Below, piece by piece: positions 1-12,643 of a DNA stretch of 64,000 bases. The first letter of the stretch is position 1. Each line of letters begins with the position of its first letter. A program made the translations under genes and the position numbers. The stretch comes from Carallia brachiata (Eukaryota; Streptophyta; Magnoliopsida; Malpighiales; Rhizophoraceae): positions 2,606,056-2,670,055 of the forward strand of contig JADCRB010000118.1 of NCBI GenBank assembly GCA_021464245.1, written 5' to 3'. The notes beneath the pieces were generated by a model. The model was not told where the DNA came from. It did no database searches and saw nothing but the letters and a program-made list of their open reading frames with translations.

Positions 1-780
1 TGATGTTTTGCAACAGAACCACCGTTTTTTAAAGTTTGATCAAAAGTCGGTTCATTGCTGGGATGATTTGTGCATTATGCCCAATTCTCTCACGGCATCT
101 AAGAAAATATTAGTTGTCATAATTTTCTTAAATTTGGCCCAAATTGTTTGGGATTTTTTCAGGAATTAATAGGGTTTCATACGTAATCCAAGCTAATTAA
201 CTCGGCTTTAGCTCCTCGAAGTTGAAATGATCGTGATAATGGTGATATCATCCTTTGGCTATGAGATTGCCGGCCCCTCGAATTGGTATAATTACGAGAA
301 TGCCCCTTCACTGCAAAATAGCAAATTTTCATTTTCCATGGATATACAGAAGGCGAATACAAGGAATGCAGATGCTGAAAGTTTGGAACGGCATATTCCA
401 TTAAATCCCAGTTGAGACAAGGTCCCAAATGAGAAAGCAAAAGAATCCGCCCAATAGCTTGCAAACTTTGTTCATGGTTGGTGTTTCGACTTTATGATTC
501 ATTCTGATATAACTAAGTGTGTTAAAATGTAATAGCTAAGTATATCGTATTGGCCACCAAACTTAAAATTTGGGGTGAGATCTAGAGTTTGAACTGTAAG
601 TCTCACTTGTTATTACAAATTTTTCTCCTCATTCCAACTAGACATTAAAAAGAAAAAGGACAAAGTGTGTCAAAAAATTCATATCACAAATGTTCGTGAG
701 GTTTAAAAATTTTAAGGGAAATATTGACCATAAAATCATCAAAATTTATGTTTTTTCTTTTAATTTTTCTGGATAACAGA

Positions 781-870
781 GGAGATCAATTAAGAAAAAG
801 GCATAATAAATAGAGGGAAAGCAAAGGAGATCAATTAAGAAAAAGGCATAATAAATAGAGGGAAAGCAAA
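781..870. repeat. 45-bp tandem duplication
   Basis: A 45-base unit starting 'ggagatcaattaagaaaaag' occurs twice head to tail (781-825, 826-870). The matching place in copy B, near 21686, has one unit. This is a small duplication private to copy A. Confidence 0.9.
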
Positions 871-1859
871 GGCAACACGAGAATCTCACCCACCGGGTCA
901 GATTATCATCAAACCCATTAAAAAAGAATGCACAAGATGGATGCCCATAAGGCAAATAGACCTTTTTTTTTTTTGGGGATCCTTTGGCAAATAGACTTAT
1001 TTGTCCTGCCTAGCGCACCAGCAAAATTAGTGGGCTTGGGCTCTAGTTTTTGGATTTGAGCTTGCCCTGACAATGGCTTGCTTGGATAGGCCTGGGTTTA
1101 TGAAGTTTCGGCCAGGCCTACCCAGTATGGCCTAATGGAGAAAGCAAAATTCAACGGACTCATTATTACCTCTATTGTGTTTACAATCTCTGACAAGATT
1201 TATAAGATATTATTATTATTTTCTTATTTTATTAAAAAAAATTCATGTTAATATCTAACTTGTCTTTTATGTTTCTTGCTACCTTGTGGGTGTTACGATG
1301 CTTGTTGATTTTTTTTTCTTCTTCTTGTTTTATTTTTAATTTATGTTGGTTAATGAAGATTCTCTTTCTAATTATAGCGAAGAATTGTCTGCGCTGGCAG
1401 TATGCAATTTGTCACGTGAACATATTTACTATTTAGAGCAACAAATGAAGTAACTGGGCAAACCACCAATGCCGTTAATAATGGAGAATCGTGATTCACA
1501 CCCATGTTTTAGCTTCATATGCAATAAAACCATTTTTTCAAAGAAAGCTAAGACAATAGTTTTGCGTAAATAGTAGGTTTTGTAAATATAAATTTTCCTT
1601 AATAATTATGTACTTACTTTTTAATTTTTTTTGTCCATTAATACTAGGACCTGACCTCTAATTATTGAAATAAATAACTCAATTGCTCTATCATTAAACC
1701 AACTATCTAGTGACATCATGTATTTACCTTTTCTTTTAGTTCTAAGCGGTGGCCAAAAAAAACATGAAATGAGTATAGAGTTATTAAAATTCGAATATAA
1801 AATTAAAAATTTTGTTAAAGTATCTTAATTAGTTTTAAAAAAAAAATAAATGAGGAAGA

Positions 1860-4800
1860 CAGTATGTCTTTACTTTACTCATCGAGTTTTTGGTCAATAA
1901 CATACCTTCCAAAGCAAGGAACATTTTGGACTGTTAAAGGAATAATTAGGAAACGTGCAACAAAAACCAGAACTTTCAAAATGGGCCAAGATCGAACCCA
2001 GCTGGCACGTGTGCATTTTTCCTAAGGCCGGGGTACCGCGTCCATGTTGCGATTTAAACACGTGTCATATAGGGACAAACACTCGTCAATTTATTTATTT
2101 AGTTCCGTTTTAACGTTAAAAAAATATTTTTTGTTTTGATACTTGCCCATCTAGCCCAACTTCTTATTCTAGAACATCTCAAGAATTTTATTTAAATTAT
2201 AGTCAAAGTCTCTCACCTAAAAACAGAAAAAAATTTGATAATTTATTTTCTATCGGGGGTTCTTCATGACTACTTGGGGTGTTTTTTTTTTAAAAAAATT
2301 TATTCAGCCTAGAGTTCTTTCTTTATCAAATCCAAAAAGAAAGAGAGCGAGAGAAGTATGACCATACCCTACAAATTATAATCCACATAGAATTGAGTGT
2401 TGCATAGATCAAAACAAAAAAAGAATGTGAACGGTGCCGCCATGGGTGACCAGTTCAGCCCATTTTGGCTTATAATTTATAGCCGCTTGTTAAGAACATG
2501 GTCCACAGGTGACATGTGGGACGAAGTAAGATCTATACGCACATGAGAAGGGAAGGACTACACACACCTTTTTTTTTTTAAATTAAAAAATCAGTTAAGT
2601 CATAAATTACACAATATAATAATTTTTTTTATTCTTATAAATCCTGCACTCCCTTCTGAGGATTAAAACTCATAAACTCTAAGATAAAAATTTTAAATTT
2701 TAATTACTAAAATATCCTCAAGACTAAACACACACATTTTATTTGAACTCACTGTACACAATTGATAAAATAATTTTTTACCAACAAATGAACAATGAAT
2801 GTACCATAATATATAACGGTGAAATACCACCTTTTAACTATGAATCTTAATTTGTATGTCTTTTTTTTTTTAAAATAATGGTATATAAACAAAATATGTG
2901 TTTGTGTATTCACTTCAGCGTGATACAGAGAAAGAATTATTGTATACAAAATAATAGGCACAGTTAAAAACTATTATTAAAAAAATAAAAAAAATTTATT
3001 TCAAAGATACAAAAAGGGAATTAATGAAGAGTGAAGACTGAAAAAACTATATTATTTTACTAATTACATTTAGTGGTATCCATCGCATTTGTGTTTATGT
3101 AATTACTTTCCATACAATAATTCTCGGTAGCCAATGCACTGTTAATTTTAATGGTAATTTTAAATTTCGGAGGACTTTTACTTCGAATATGACAACATAA
3201 ACCTGACAATGTATGCAAACGGATTGTATTTCTCATTTTCTCTTTTTAATTGGTGGTGTGGTGCCATCTTCTTTTCGATTTTCTTTCTTAGTTCCCTAAT
3301 TTTCTTAGTCTGTAATGTCGATAGTAGTTTATTATTGGAGAGGGGTGTAGGTGAGGACTTCAGTTCTCCTAATTAAAAACGTGCACCTTTCACCATTCTA
3401 ACTAAGTTGATCCTCAATTTCTCTTTGCTTTATTTTCTAACTTTTGTATTGTTCTGGAGAATTTCATGTCTACAGATCTTAGGCATCGTACTTTTTCAAT
3501 AAGAAAAAAAAAAAAAGGAAGGATTGTCGATAGATGATGCATGAAAATATATGAAGATTTCTCTTTGAGAACATCTAAAGAACTTAGATCTTAATTTTAA
3601 AGTTTAGAAACTAATCATGGGAAGATTATATTAAGTTTATGGAAATAAAGAGACATCCCTATTATATAGTTTACAAGAAATTGGCCTCCTAACGAACGAA
3701 AAAGAAATGAAGATATGGAGCCACATGGAAGGGGCCTTCACTTGCTTGGAGTTACGGTGGATACACAATTTGTGTTGGATCGAGCATTGTAAAAGGAGTT
3801 CAATTATTCTTTTGCAACTAACATTAGGTAATAAGGCGTAATTTCCACGCCGGACATGACGTCCAGACAAATTTGTCTGGACGCATCAACAAAATGCAGC
3901 CAGTTTAATAATTGAGTTGAATTTTTTTTGAAAAATATTTTTTTAAAAAAATTATAAAATTAAAATTTAAAATTAAATGAATATTACTTTAGAACTTAAA
4001 GTATAAATTTTATATGATATACCTTAAAACGAAAAAAAATTATCTTCTTTTCAAAAATTTTTCTTAAAAAATTCAACATAGTCACATTAAAGTAACAAAT
4101 AGCATTTTTATTAAAAATTTTTTTATAAATTATCTTTTTTTTTTCTCTTTTTTGTACAGCTAGCATTTTTATTCATGGCAAAGAATAGTGCGAAGAAGTT
4201 TATGAACCCAAATATTAGGTAACAATAATAGTGCAAAGAAATTTATGAACCCAAATATATTAGGATATAATAATAATGGAGTGTTACTTCTCAATGTAGG
4301 AAAATTAAGTTTGGACTTTACTTTTTTGACTATTTTTGGCAAATACAAAACTCATGCGTACTTAATATACCTCTCTTTTGGTGGCCAAATTATTTTTCTG
4401 AAGTGAAATATAAATGTCAAAAAAAAGAGTTGCTTGTTCAGTTTACTCGTTTGTTTTTTTTTTTTTTAAATTCTACAAGATATTGATTATATGTCTCACA
4501 TAACCAGCACAACTTTTTTTTTTTATTTTGACAAAAATTCACTTATATTGGTTTTGTCCCTAATATTTTGTATTTTAACTTAGCTTCCTAAAAGGATAAT
4601 CAAATCAGAAAACTCCTTCAGAAATTCACTTATATTGGTTTTGTCCCTAATATTCTCGTCCATCAATACTAGGACTTGAACTCTAATTATGAAAATACAT
4701 AACTCAACTATTATATTATTAAGCCACACAGTTAATGATATCGTGTACTTACTTGCTTTTAATTATAAGGGAGGCCAAAATGCTATGAAATGAGTTTAAA

Positions 4801-4880
4801 AATACTAAGACTTGAATTTAAAATTAAGAGATTTTAAAATATTCCAGCTAGCTAGTTGTGCTCAAAATGTGAAATGAGAC
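1860..4880. repeat. Internal sub-unit A1 of the duplication
   Basis: This block resembles 5390-8020 (A2) in block order. Shared landmarks include the stretch around a phrase meaning 'agatatggagccacatgg' (near 3710 in A1, 7313 in A2, 24892 in B1, 29957 in B2), a 'ttggtggtgtggtgccatc'-like block, and a 'ggcaaagaatagtg' block. A1 and A2 are more diverged from each other than A1 is from B1. The internal duplication is therefore older than the A/B duplication. I see no conserved open reading frame across the four sub-units, so I regard them as non-coding. Confidence 0.7.
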
Positions 4881-4889
4881 ATTATGTAT

Positions 4890-5390
4890 GGGATAAATAT
4901 TTTTAAAGTCCTAAAATTTTAAATTTTTTTACGTTTGAGTCCTAAACCTTTTTAACATTTCATTTGAGTCCTAAATCTTTTAATTTTTTACTATATCAGT
5001 CCTTTAAATTACGAAAAGTAGTCAATCTATTAATAAGTGAGTTTAATTTAATAAAAATCATTTAAAAAAGCTTAAATACATGAGTTAAATATTTTTTTTA
5101 TCAACAAAATATGAATATTAAATATTTTTTTAATCAATAAATATACGAATTAAATAGGCAACATGTATATTTTTTTATAAAAAAGACATTCAATTCATAT
5201 ATTTAATCTTTTTTAAATAATTTTTTGTAAAGTTAAAATTATTTTTTAATAGATTGATCACTTTTGTTAAACAGAGGGACTAATTTGGTAGAAAATCAAA
5301 AAGTTTAGGATTCAAATGAAATGTCAAAAAGGTTTAGGACTCAAACGTAAAAAAATTTAAAAGTTTAGGACTAAAAAAATCATTATCCCC
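4890..5390. mobile_element. Non-autonomous MULE-like MITE with long terminal inverted repeats
   Basis: A 501-bp element is bounded by an exact 9-bp direct repeat, attatgtat (4881-4889 and 5391-5399). Its ends are long inverted repeats of about 100 bases: 'gggataaatattttt...agtcctaaa' on the left and the complement of 'tttaggact...cattatcccc' on the right. A 9-bp target duplication with long inverted repeats is typical of Mutator-like elements. There is no transposase frame. Copy B has the empty target near 26009 with one copy of the 9-mer, so the element inserted after the A/B duplication. Confidence 0.85.
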
Positions 5391-5444
5391 ATTATGTATT
5401 TTCTCTTCGAGTTTTGGTCAATAGCATACCTTTACAAACAATAT

Positions 5445-5657
5445 TTTTTTTGTCTAGACTGTCCAGTATCCAGCTCATTGAACTGATTAATCTGAACCGA
5501 CTTACATAGGACTTCGAAGAGTAGTAAAAGTCTCCCAACAGATATTTAACACAACTGCATTCTCAGGACTCGAAATCGAGACCTTTAGTTAAGCGAACTC
5601 AGACCTTTACCATCTAAACTAACGTCTACTGATTTTTTTTTTTTTATTTATTTTACT
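5445..5657 (-). mobile_element. tRNA-derived SINE
   Basis: Read on the minus strand, the sequence has a pol III A-box-like stretch (tagtttagatggtaaagg) and a B-box-like stretch (tctcgatttcgagtcctg) at tRNA-like spacing, then a body ending in an A-run (T-run at about 5443-5451 on the plus strand). It is flanked by imperfect 9-bp repeats, aaacaatat (5436-5444) and aaacaacat (5658-5666). Copy B near 26050 has the unoccupied site. The exact 5' end is uncertain because of an A/T-rich stretch at 5632-5657. Confidence 0.65.
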
Positions 5658-7438
5658 AAACAACATGTTGGACTGTCAAGAGGAATAATTAGAACAGTTC
5701 AAAATGGCCCAAGGTGGAGCCCAGTTGGCAAATGTGGGTTTTTCTTAAGGCCGGAATACGTGGGTCCGTGTTGCGATTCAAACACGTGCCATATAGAAAC
5801 AAGCACTTGTCAATTTATTTATTTATTTAGTTCCCTTTTACGTCAAAAAAAAAAAAAAGAATAACTTTTGTTTTGATATTTGCCCATATAACCCAACTGC
5901 TTAATCTAGAACATATCAAGAACTTAATGATAGATTATAGTCAAAGTCTCTCACCTAAAGACCGAAAAAAATGTGATAGTTTAAGTTTTAATCAGGGGTT
6001 CTCCATGAACACTTGGGGTTTTACATATTTATTTATTTATTTATGTAGCCTATAATTCTTTATTTATCAAATCCAAACAATCAACATAGAATTGAGTGTT
6101 GCGTAGATAAAAAAAAAAAAAGAAAAGTGAACGGTGCCGCCATGTGTGGCCGGTTCAGTCCATTATTGGCTATAATTTATACTACTTGTTAAGAACATGG
6201 TACACAAGTTACTATGGGATGAAGTAATATATATGCATATGAGAAGGGAAGGAGTACACATATTTTATTTGAATTCAACGTACATAATTAATAAAATAAT
6301 TTTTTTATCCACAAATGAACAATGACATGAATGACATGTATCATATCATGAATTTATAATTTAAATAGTATTAGTAATATATCAATAAAAGAGATGTCTT
6401 AACTATTTTTTTTTTCAATTAGTTAGACTAAATTTAAGATATTGAGGAAAAAAAAAGAAGACATGCACCATAATATATAACAGTGGAATACCACCTTTTG
6501 TTGTTCGTGTAGTTACTTCAGTGTGATAAAGAGAAATAGTTGTTTTTTACAAAATAATAGATGCAGTTAAAAATAATTATTAAATAAAAGTACAAAAATT
6601 ATTTCAATGATACAAAAGGGAGTTAATGAGAAAGAAGACTAAAAAAATGATATTATTTTATTAATTACAATTAGTTGTATACGTCGCATTTGTGTCCATT
6701 AGGGATATAATAATTCTCGGGAGCCAATGCACTGTTACTTTTAATGGTGATTTTAAATCTCGGAGGACTTTTACTTGTCTTAAAATATCCGATAATGTAT
6801 GCAAACTGATTGTATTTCTCTTTTTAATTGGTGGTGTGATGCCATCTTCTTTTCAATTTTGTTGACTTAATTGGGTCCTTAATTTTTTTTATTTGTAGAA
6901 GTGATGATAGTTTATCATTACAGAAGAGTACAAGTGAAGTCTCTAATTCTTCCAATAAAAGACATACGTTTTTTACCACTCTAATTTAATTGGATCCTCA
7001 ATTTTTCTTTGCTTTATGTTTCCAACTTTCAATTTGTTCGGGAGAATTCAATATTCATAGATCTTACGCATCGTACGTTTTCAATAAGAAGGAAAAAAAA
7101 AAAAAAACCGAAGGATCGTTGATAGACTATGCATTAAATTGTAGGAAGTTTTCTCCCAGAGAACATCCTCAAAACTTAGATTTTAGTTTTGAAGTTTATG
7201 AACTAATCTTAAAAAAATGATATTAATTAGATTTATAAAAATAAAAAAAATTATCTAATTGTATAATTTATAAAGACAATTGGTCTTCTAACGAACACAA
7301 AAAAGAAATGAAGATATGGAGCCACATGGAAGGGGTACTCGGTAGGAGTTATGGGCAGATGCCTGACGGTGGATACGCAATTTGTGTTGGATCAGGCATC
7401 GTACAAGGAGTTCAATGATTCTTTTGCAACCAATATTA

Positions 7439-7440
<2 letters not shown>

Positions 7441-7471
<31 letters not shown>
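7441..7471. repeat. (TAA)n microsatellite
   Basis: About ten uninterrupted TAA units. The copy-B counterpart reads ATT (30063-30099) because that stretch is inverted. Confidence 0.9.
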
Positions 7472-8023
7472 TTTTTAACTTCCCAACATTCCAGGCGGGA
7501 TTCGATTTCTGCTTGAACCATATTATTTGATTTCTGCCTGAGCCATATTTTTCCCTCCTTTTATGTATGCCTGTAAGGCTCCTTATTAACTATATATATA
7601 TATATTGCACAGCCTAGCACTTTTATTTATGGCAAAGAATAGTGCAAAGAAATTTATGAACCCACATATATCAGGATTCAATAATAATGGAGTGTTAATT
7701 ATCATTTTAGGAAAATTAAGTTTGGAGCCTACCGATTTGACTATTCGTGACAAATACAAAACTTATGCGTACTTGATTGATCTTTCTTTTGGCGGCCAAA
7801 TCGTATTTCAAAAGTTATATATAAACGTCAAAAAAAAGAAAAAGTGCTGTTACCGCCGTTTTTCATGATCATGTTATAAAATATTATTTTTATTTTCTTA
7901 TCTTCTGAAAATAAAAAATAAGTGTTATTTGTTTAGTTTACCCATTTGTTTTTTAGCATAGAAGATACTGATTTTATGTCTCATATCGCCTGTAAAACAT
8001 ATGTACCAAAATAATAATAATAA

Positions 8024-8458
8024 TGTTGAAAAAATTTTCAAAATAAAAAAGTCGTGTTCCCTAATGAATTTGGTGGTTATGGATATGTGTCTATTGATGA
8101 AAGGGCACGTTAAAAAGTCGTGTCTATTGAACCAAAAGACTCATCTCTTGACCAAATAACTACCTTATTATTCTCCCTATAAATATATGAATTGACCATT
8201 CACATAGATAATAGAGAAGATAGAAAAATTCATACACTCTTATGAGTAATTTTGGATATTACAATAACTTCTCGAGAGTTTGATTTCAGTATTGTAACCT
8301 ACAGTTGAGTGTGCTTCATTTTATCCTGTGAGGGAGTTCGCATTATACCTCTGTTGCAATTTAATGAGGGCGAATTTTGCTTTAAGGAAAGTGACGTTTG
8401 TTACACGACTTAAAACAATTCTTTCATTTACAGTCTCACCCTTTTTTCTGTTCCAACA
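8024..8458 (+). repeat. 5' LTR
   Basis: 435 bp, begins TGTTG and ends CCAACA. It contains a TATA-like box (ctataaatatatg, near 8178), which is present with changes in the 3' LTR (tttataaatatgtg). This could be the element's promoter. Orientation is inferred from the purine-rich tract next to the other LTR. Confidence 0.88.
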
Positions 8459-10017
8459 ATCTTAAGGCAAAATTCATTTATGGTTTGTGATTGAAATTTT
8501 TAAAGAATTGATTTCAAGTTTCGTGGAATTATCAAATAAATTCTTATTTAATTAAGGTACGTTTTAGTTACAGTTTAATAATTTATGATAAACATAATTT
8601 ATGTGAAAATTCTCTCGTTTGAGCGTCGAAAAATAATGTTGAATTGAAAAGGTACAAATTTAGAAAATAATTACAGCTACAAAAAGAAAAGGAGTTTGAT
8701 GATCATACATATAATTGCATAGTGCACGTCCTTTCTTGGCATCCATTGCTATTACTTTGCCTGGTGTAAATTATTTGTTGTGTTGATTAGTTCATGGTAA
8801 TTATAGAAATTGTGAGGATTGTTCTTGAACAAATGATTTGGTGCCTTTTCTTGGTACGCAACTAAAAGATGAGTTCTTTTAGTATGACTCGTTAGTGGTT
8901 TAATACACATGATAGTATTGTTTGCATGGATGCATAAAAGGATGAATCATTAAAAATATATGTATATAATATTTTGTGGTAAAGGACTGCCTACATGATT
9001 TTCTGTGAAAATAAAATAGTGGGGTTTATGACAAGAAAATTCATAATCCTTTAGCCTTTAAGAGGTCTAACACTGTAACGCATGACAAGAGAAAATTTAT
9101 GTGGACGAAAATTAATGGATTTTCCTGCCCAAGGCAAAGGTTGCTTGATTTATTAAAATAAATAAATAAATAAATAAAGGGGCAGTTTCATCTGCTTCCT
9201 ACAACAAAGGAAAAGGCGCCTGTTGAGGGATCAAAAGAATTGTTTATTCCTCTTTGAGCCAAATTAAGTGCATGATAAGGCACAAACGGCAGCAGTCGGT
9301 TTCAAAGCTTGAAGCACCTAGTTATGTTGGTTGCCGAGTAACCTAGTTCGTTACATAAATAACGAGTGTATGGTGAAGAAGAAGGGGATAGTAGCAATGG
9401 AATAATTATTTCCATCATTTAATTTATTCTTTCCTTCTATAAGGAAACGACCATGGGGTTCTCAAATGATGTTCATGTTTGCCTGTTAGAATTACATGAT
9501 GGAATGCATGCATGCATCCATACATACATATATGTATATACATATATGACATTAGTGTATAGCATGAAATGGAGAAATAGTGGGATTGCATGGTAAATTT
9601 TTTATGTATATACACATAGTTATATATGCATGATAAATCTTTACATCCATGATTCTTAGCATGGAAAGGAAGAATATTTATAACTGACATTTGTTTGTTT
9701 TGTCAATTTTAATTTGATTAAATATGCATGAGATATGCAAAAGGCAAGTCAGGTGGAATCGTTCCACAAGAACAGACATAGCCATTATTGAAATTTGTAA
9801 TTCCAATCCAAGAGACATAAGAAGAGGTACATTGAGTATAGAAAGGAAAAAAATTTTTCTTTTTAATTTCTTACTAGCTATGTGTTAGAGATGAAGTTTC
9901 TGGAATTATAATTCCAAGAGACATATGAGAAAGTGACTCTTAGTGGAAATAGTCATTTCCATTGATGGGAAAAGACATGAATTTTTGTGAGAAGAGAAGT
10001 AACTCTTCAACGTAAAA

Positions 10018-10580
10018 GACGTCACTCTTGAAGAGAAAAGACGAGATTCTTCAAAGAACAAGACATGACTCTTGACAAAAAGGTACGATCTTTAGTGAGA
10101 AGAGTCATGACCATTGATGAAAAGAGACATGATCTTTCATGAAAAGAAATATGACTCTTCAAAGGAAAAAACATTACTCTTCAAGAGAACAGACGAGACT
10201 CTTCAAATGAAGAGATATGACTCTTGGTCAGAAAAGACACGACTGTTAATGGGAAGAGACGTGACCCTTTATGGGAAGAGATGCGACCTCCAATAGAAAG
10301 AGACGTGATTTTTCATGAGAAGAGACGTGACTCTTCAAAGGAAAATACGTTACTCTTCAAGAGAAGAGACGAGACCTTTAAAAGGAAGAGACATGACTTT
10401 TGATAGGAAAAGACATGACCATTAGTAGAAAGGGACGCAGACTTTTATGGGAAGAAATGCGACCTTTCATACAAAGAGATGTGACTCTTCATAAAAAGAG
10501 ACGCGATCTTTCATGGAAAGAGACATAATTCTTTATGGGGAAAAGACGCGTTCTTTCAAAAAGACGTGCTCTTTCATGAT
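10018..10580. repeat. 22-bp minisatellite with 8-mer higher-order structure
   Basis: About 25 head-to-tail units of 22 bp (a few are 21 or 23), each starting near 'gacgtgactcttc' and ending near 'gggaaga'. Eight consecutive variant units recur in the same order from about 10150 and from about 10326, giving a period of 176 bp. An earlier partial array from 10018 matches part of the same order. The period is not a multiple of three and there is no long frame, so it is not a protein repeat. It lies wholly inside the LTR element. Confidence 0.85.
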
Positions 10581-11524
10581 CTTTATGACTTTTTATAAGT
10601 AACTATTTAAAGTCTTTTCACAAGTCAAATTATTTTCTTTCTTTTACAAATAAAAGAAAGTAGTATATGACTTATATACAACTATGTTGTAACATAGACA
10701 AACAAATAGAAATATTGTGACGCTAATGGATCGCGACCACTAGAGCAAATGCCTTTAATTTATTTAAAGTTAATGACCCTTTAGAGTGAAAAGGTGAGAT
10801 GTTAACCGTTATATTAACAGTATCTCTTAGCGTGTAATTTGTGGTACCATAGTAAATACAAAAGACTTTCGAAAAGTCAGTTGCGTATTAAAAAAAGGTT
10901 AATCCTTAACTAAAAGGGTTAACAATAACTTGATGAATGAGACATCAAATGAGGGATGAGTTCAAGTCCATAATTATTGATCACCCATGATGGAACCTCG
11001 ACTCAACGCTTGATACAACGTCAAGTCTTGAGTTTAATGAGTCAAAGTACATCATTGGCGTGATTTGAAGCATTATACTCATTTTTTCTTCATCCCAAAG
11101 TTTCATAATACTTAGTACCCGCAGTTAATTGGGAGGTTGAGTTTTAAAAACTCTTAACAGGCTTGAAAGGGTGCTTTAAAGCGAGGGCCCTAGTCTACCT
11201 ATGTGAATGTAGAATGTGTAGGCCGTTCCAATGAGTTTAAGGACTTGACTCTAAAGCATTTATGAAAAGGATATGGACACAATGACCTTTAATGTGTCAA
11301 TTATTAAAAAGAGAAGTATAATTTTGTATAGTCAACTGTGTGAAATATTTTTAGAATATCAATAAGAATAGTTGGTTCAAAACTTGTCTACCATACTATT
11401 CAGATATGTTGTAACGCATATTTTACTACGTAAGGTTCAATCTGTAAGACACCTTACTTATGCAAAGGACTTCCAAAATTACGAAAAATCTGTTACATTT
11501 TCTTATTTGAAAATGACGGGGGAT

Positions 11525-11959
11525 TGTTGGGGAAATTTTCAAAATAGAAAGGTCGTGTCCCCTAGTGAATTTGGTGGTTATGGATATGTGTCTATTGATG
11601 AAAGGACACGTTAAAAAGTCGTGTCCATTGAACCAAAAGACTCATCTCTTGGTCAAATAACTACCTTATTATTCTCTTTATAAATATGTGAATTGACCAT
11701 TCACATAGATAATAGAGAATATAGAAAAATTCATACACTCTTATGAGTAATTTTGGATATTATAATAACTTCTCGATGACTCGATTTCAGTATTGCAACC
11801 TGCAGTTGAGTGTGCTTCATTTTATCCTATGAGGGAGTTCGCATTATACCTCTGTTGCAATTTAGTGAGGGCGAATTTTGCTTTAAGAAAAGTGACGTTT
11901 GTTAAACGACTTGAAGCAATTCTTTTATTTCCAATCTCACTATCTTTTCTGTTCCAACA
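11525..11959 (+). repeat. 3' LTR
   Basis: 435 bp, begins TGTTGG and ends CCAACA. It is the direct repeat of 8024-8458, with roughly 8 percent differences. It is preceded by the purine-rich stretch ending at 11524 and followed by aataa. Confidence 0.88.
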
Positions 11960-12346
11960 AATAATAATAATAATAATAACATGTATAATTTTTTTTTCAT
12001 TTTAACTAAAATTCACATAAATTGGTTTTCTTCCTAATATTTGGTATTTTAATTCGACTTCCTAAAAGGAAATCAAATTAAAAAATGCCTTCAAATTCTA
12101 CTTTTAAAAAGAAAAAATTTCCACAATATCCACAATCAAGTGCCTAAATGGTAAATTTTGTACGCCAGTATAACATCATTACAAGAATATTTTTCAATAT
12201 ATTAAAAAAAAACAATATGTTAAAAGGAAACATCTGAAAAAGCATTTGTCTCGTGGATATCCAATTTCGGAGAGCTTTTTTACATACTTTTCAAATAGAA
12301 TTCAACAAGCATTTTCAAAGCTTTCAGCTACTAGTTGATTTTCTCT

Positions 12347-12643
12347 ATGACTAATTTTTTAAAGGTAATGACGATTGCCGTCGACTATGATGCGCCCAAG
12401 AAGAAGATTAATTACTATCCCATACCTTCTAATGGTCAAATGTTGCATCAAGAATATTTTTCAATTTCTTCTTCTAATTACCCTCAATTTAAAAACAAAA
12501 AAGTTAGGAGCATTCTTTGGTGTGATATCACATCTCAAAAAGTTTTCAAAGGAAAACTTGATTTATGCTATCATTCTTTGACCAGATTTACAATTCTCCA
12601 TCACATTTCACATTGCAATTGCAAGAAAAGGGTATATATATAG
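12347..12643 (+). other. 98-codon open frame preserved in both duplicate copies (unclear if a gene)
   Basis: An ATG-started frame of 98 codons has an equally long counterpart in copy B (30959-31255), with no indels or stops between them. By eye there are about eight amino-acid changes and about six silent changes. This is only weak evidence of selection on protein sequence. The predicted peptide is Lys/Tyr/Ser-rich (for example DYDAPKKKINYYPIPSNG), with no signal peptide and no family I recognise. A TATA-like sequence follows the stop rather than preceding the start. It may be a decayed gene fragment or chance. Confidence 0.2.

Larger units (their letters stand above)
5391..8023. repeat. Internal sub-unit A2 of the duplication
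   Basis: This is the second older repeat unit in copy A, about 3.6 kb downstream of the matching landmarks in A1. It is interrupted by a SINE at 5445-5657. It ends in AAT microsatellite DNA, into which the LTR element at 8024 inserted. An 87-codon open frame at 7605-7868 is not preserved in the other three units, so no gene is claimed. Confidence 0.65.
8024..11959. mobile_element. Non-autonomous LTR retrotransposon (complete, 3.9 kb)
   Basis: The two direct LTRs are both 435 bp by coordinates, begin TGTTG and end CCAACA. They flank 3066 bp of internal DNA. Flanking 5-bp repeats aataa (8019-8023 and 11960-11964) fit the target duplication, although the target is itself an AAT microsatellite. 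Copy B has an unoccupied AAT tract near 30580. I counted about 35 differences between the LTRs, roughly 92 percent identity. The internal region has no gag, protease, reverse transcriptase or integrase frame, so mobilisation must have been in trans. A purine-rich stretch (aaatgacgggggat) precedes the 3' LTR and could be the polypurine tract. I could not recognise a primer-binding site after the 5' LTR. A 22-bp minisatellite fills part of the interior. Confidence 0.9.

Noticed and set aside
7605..7868. 87-codon frame in sub-unit A2
   Set aside because: The same region in A1, B1 and B2 has stops and frameshifts, so the frame is not preserved.
10114..10296. Open frame within the minisatellite
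   Set aside because: The unit length (22) is not a multiple of three, so the frame is incidental.
10018..10580. CRISPR-like array
   Set aside because: Units are contiguous variants without spacers, inside an LTR element in plant DNA.
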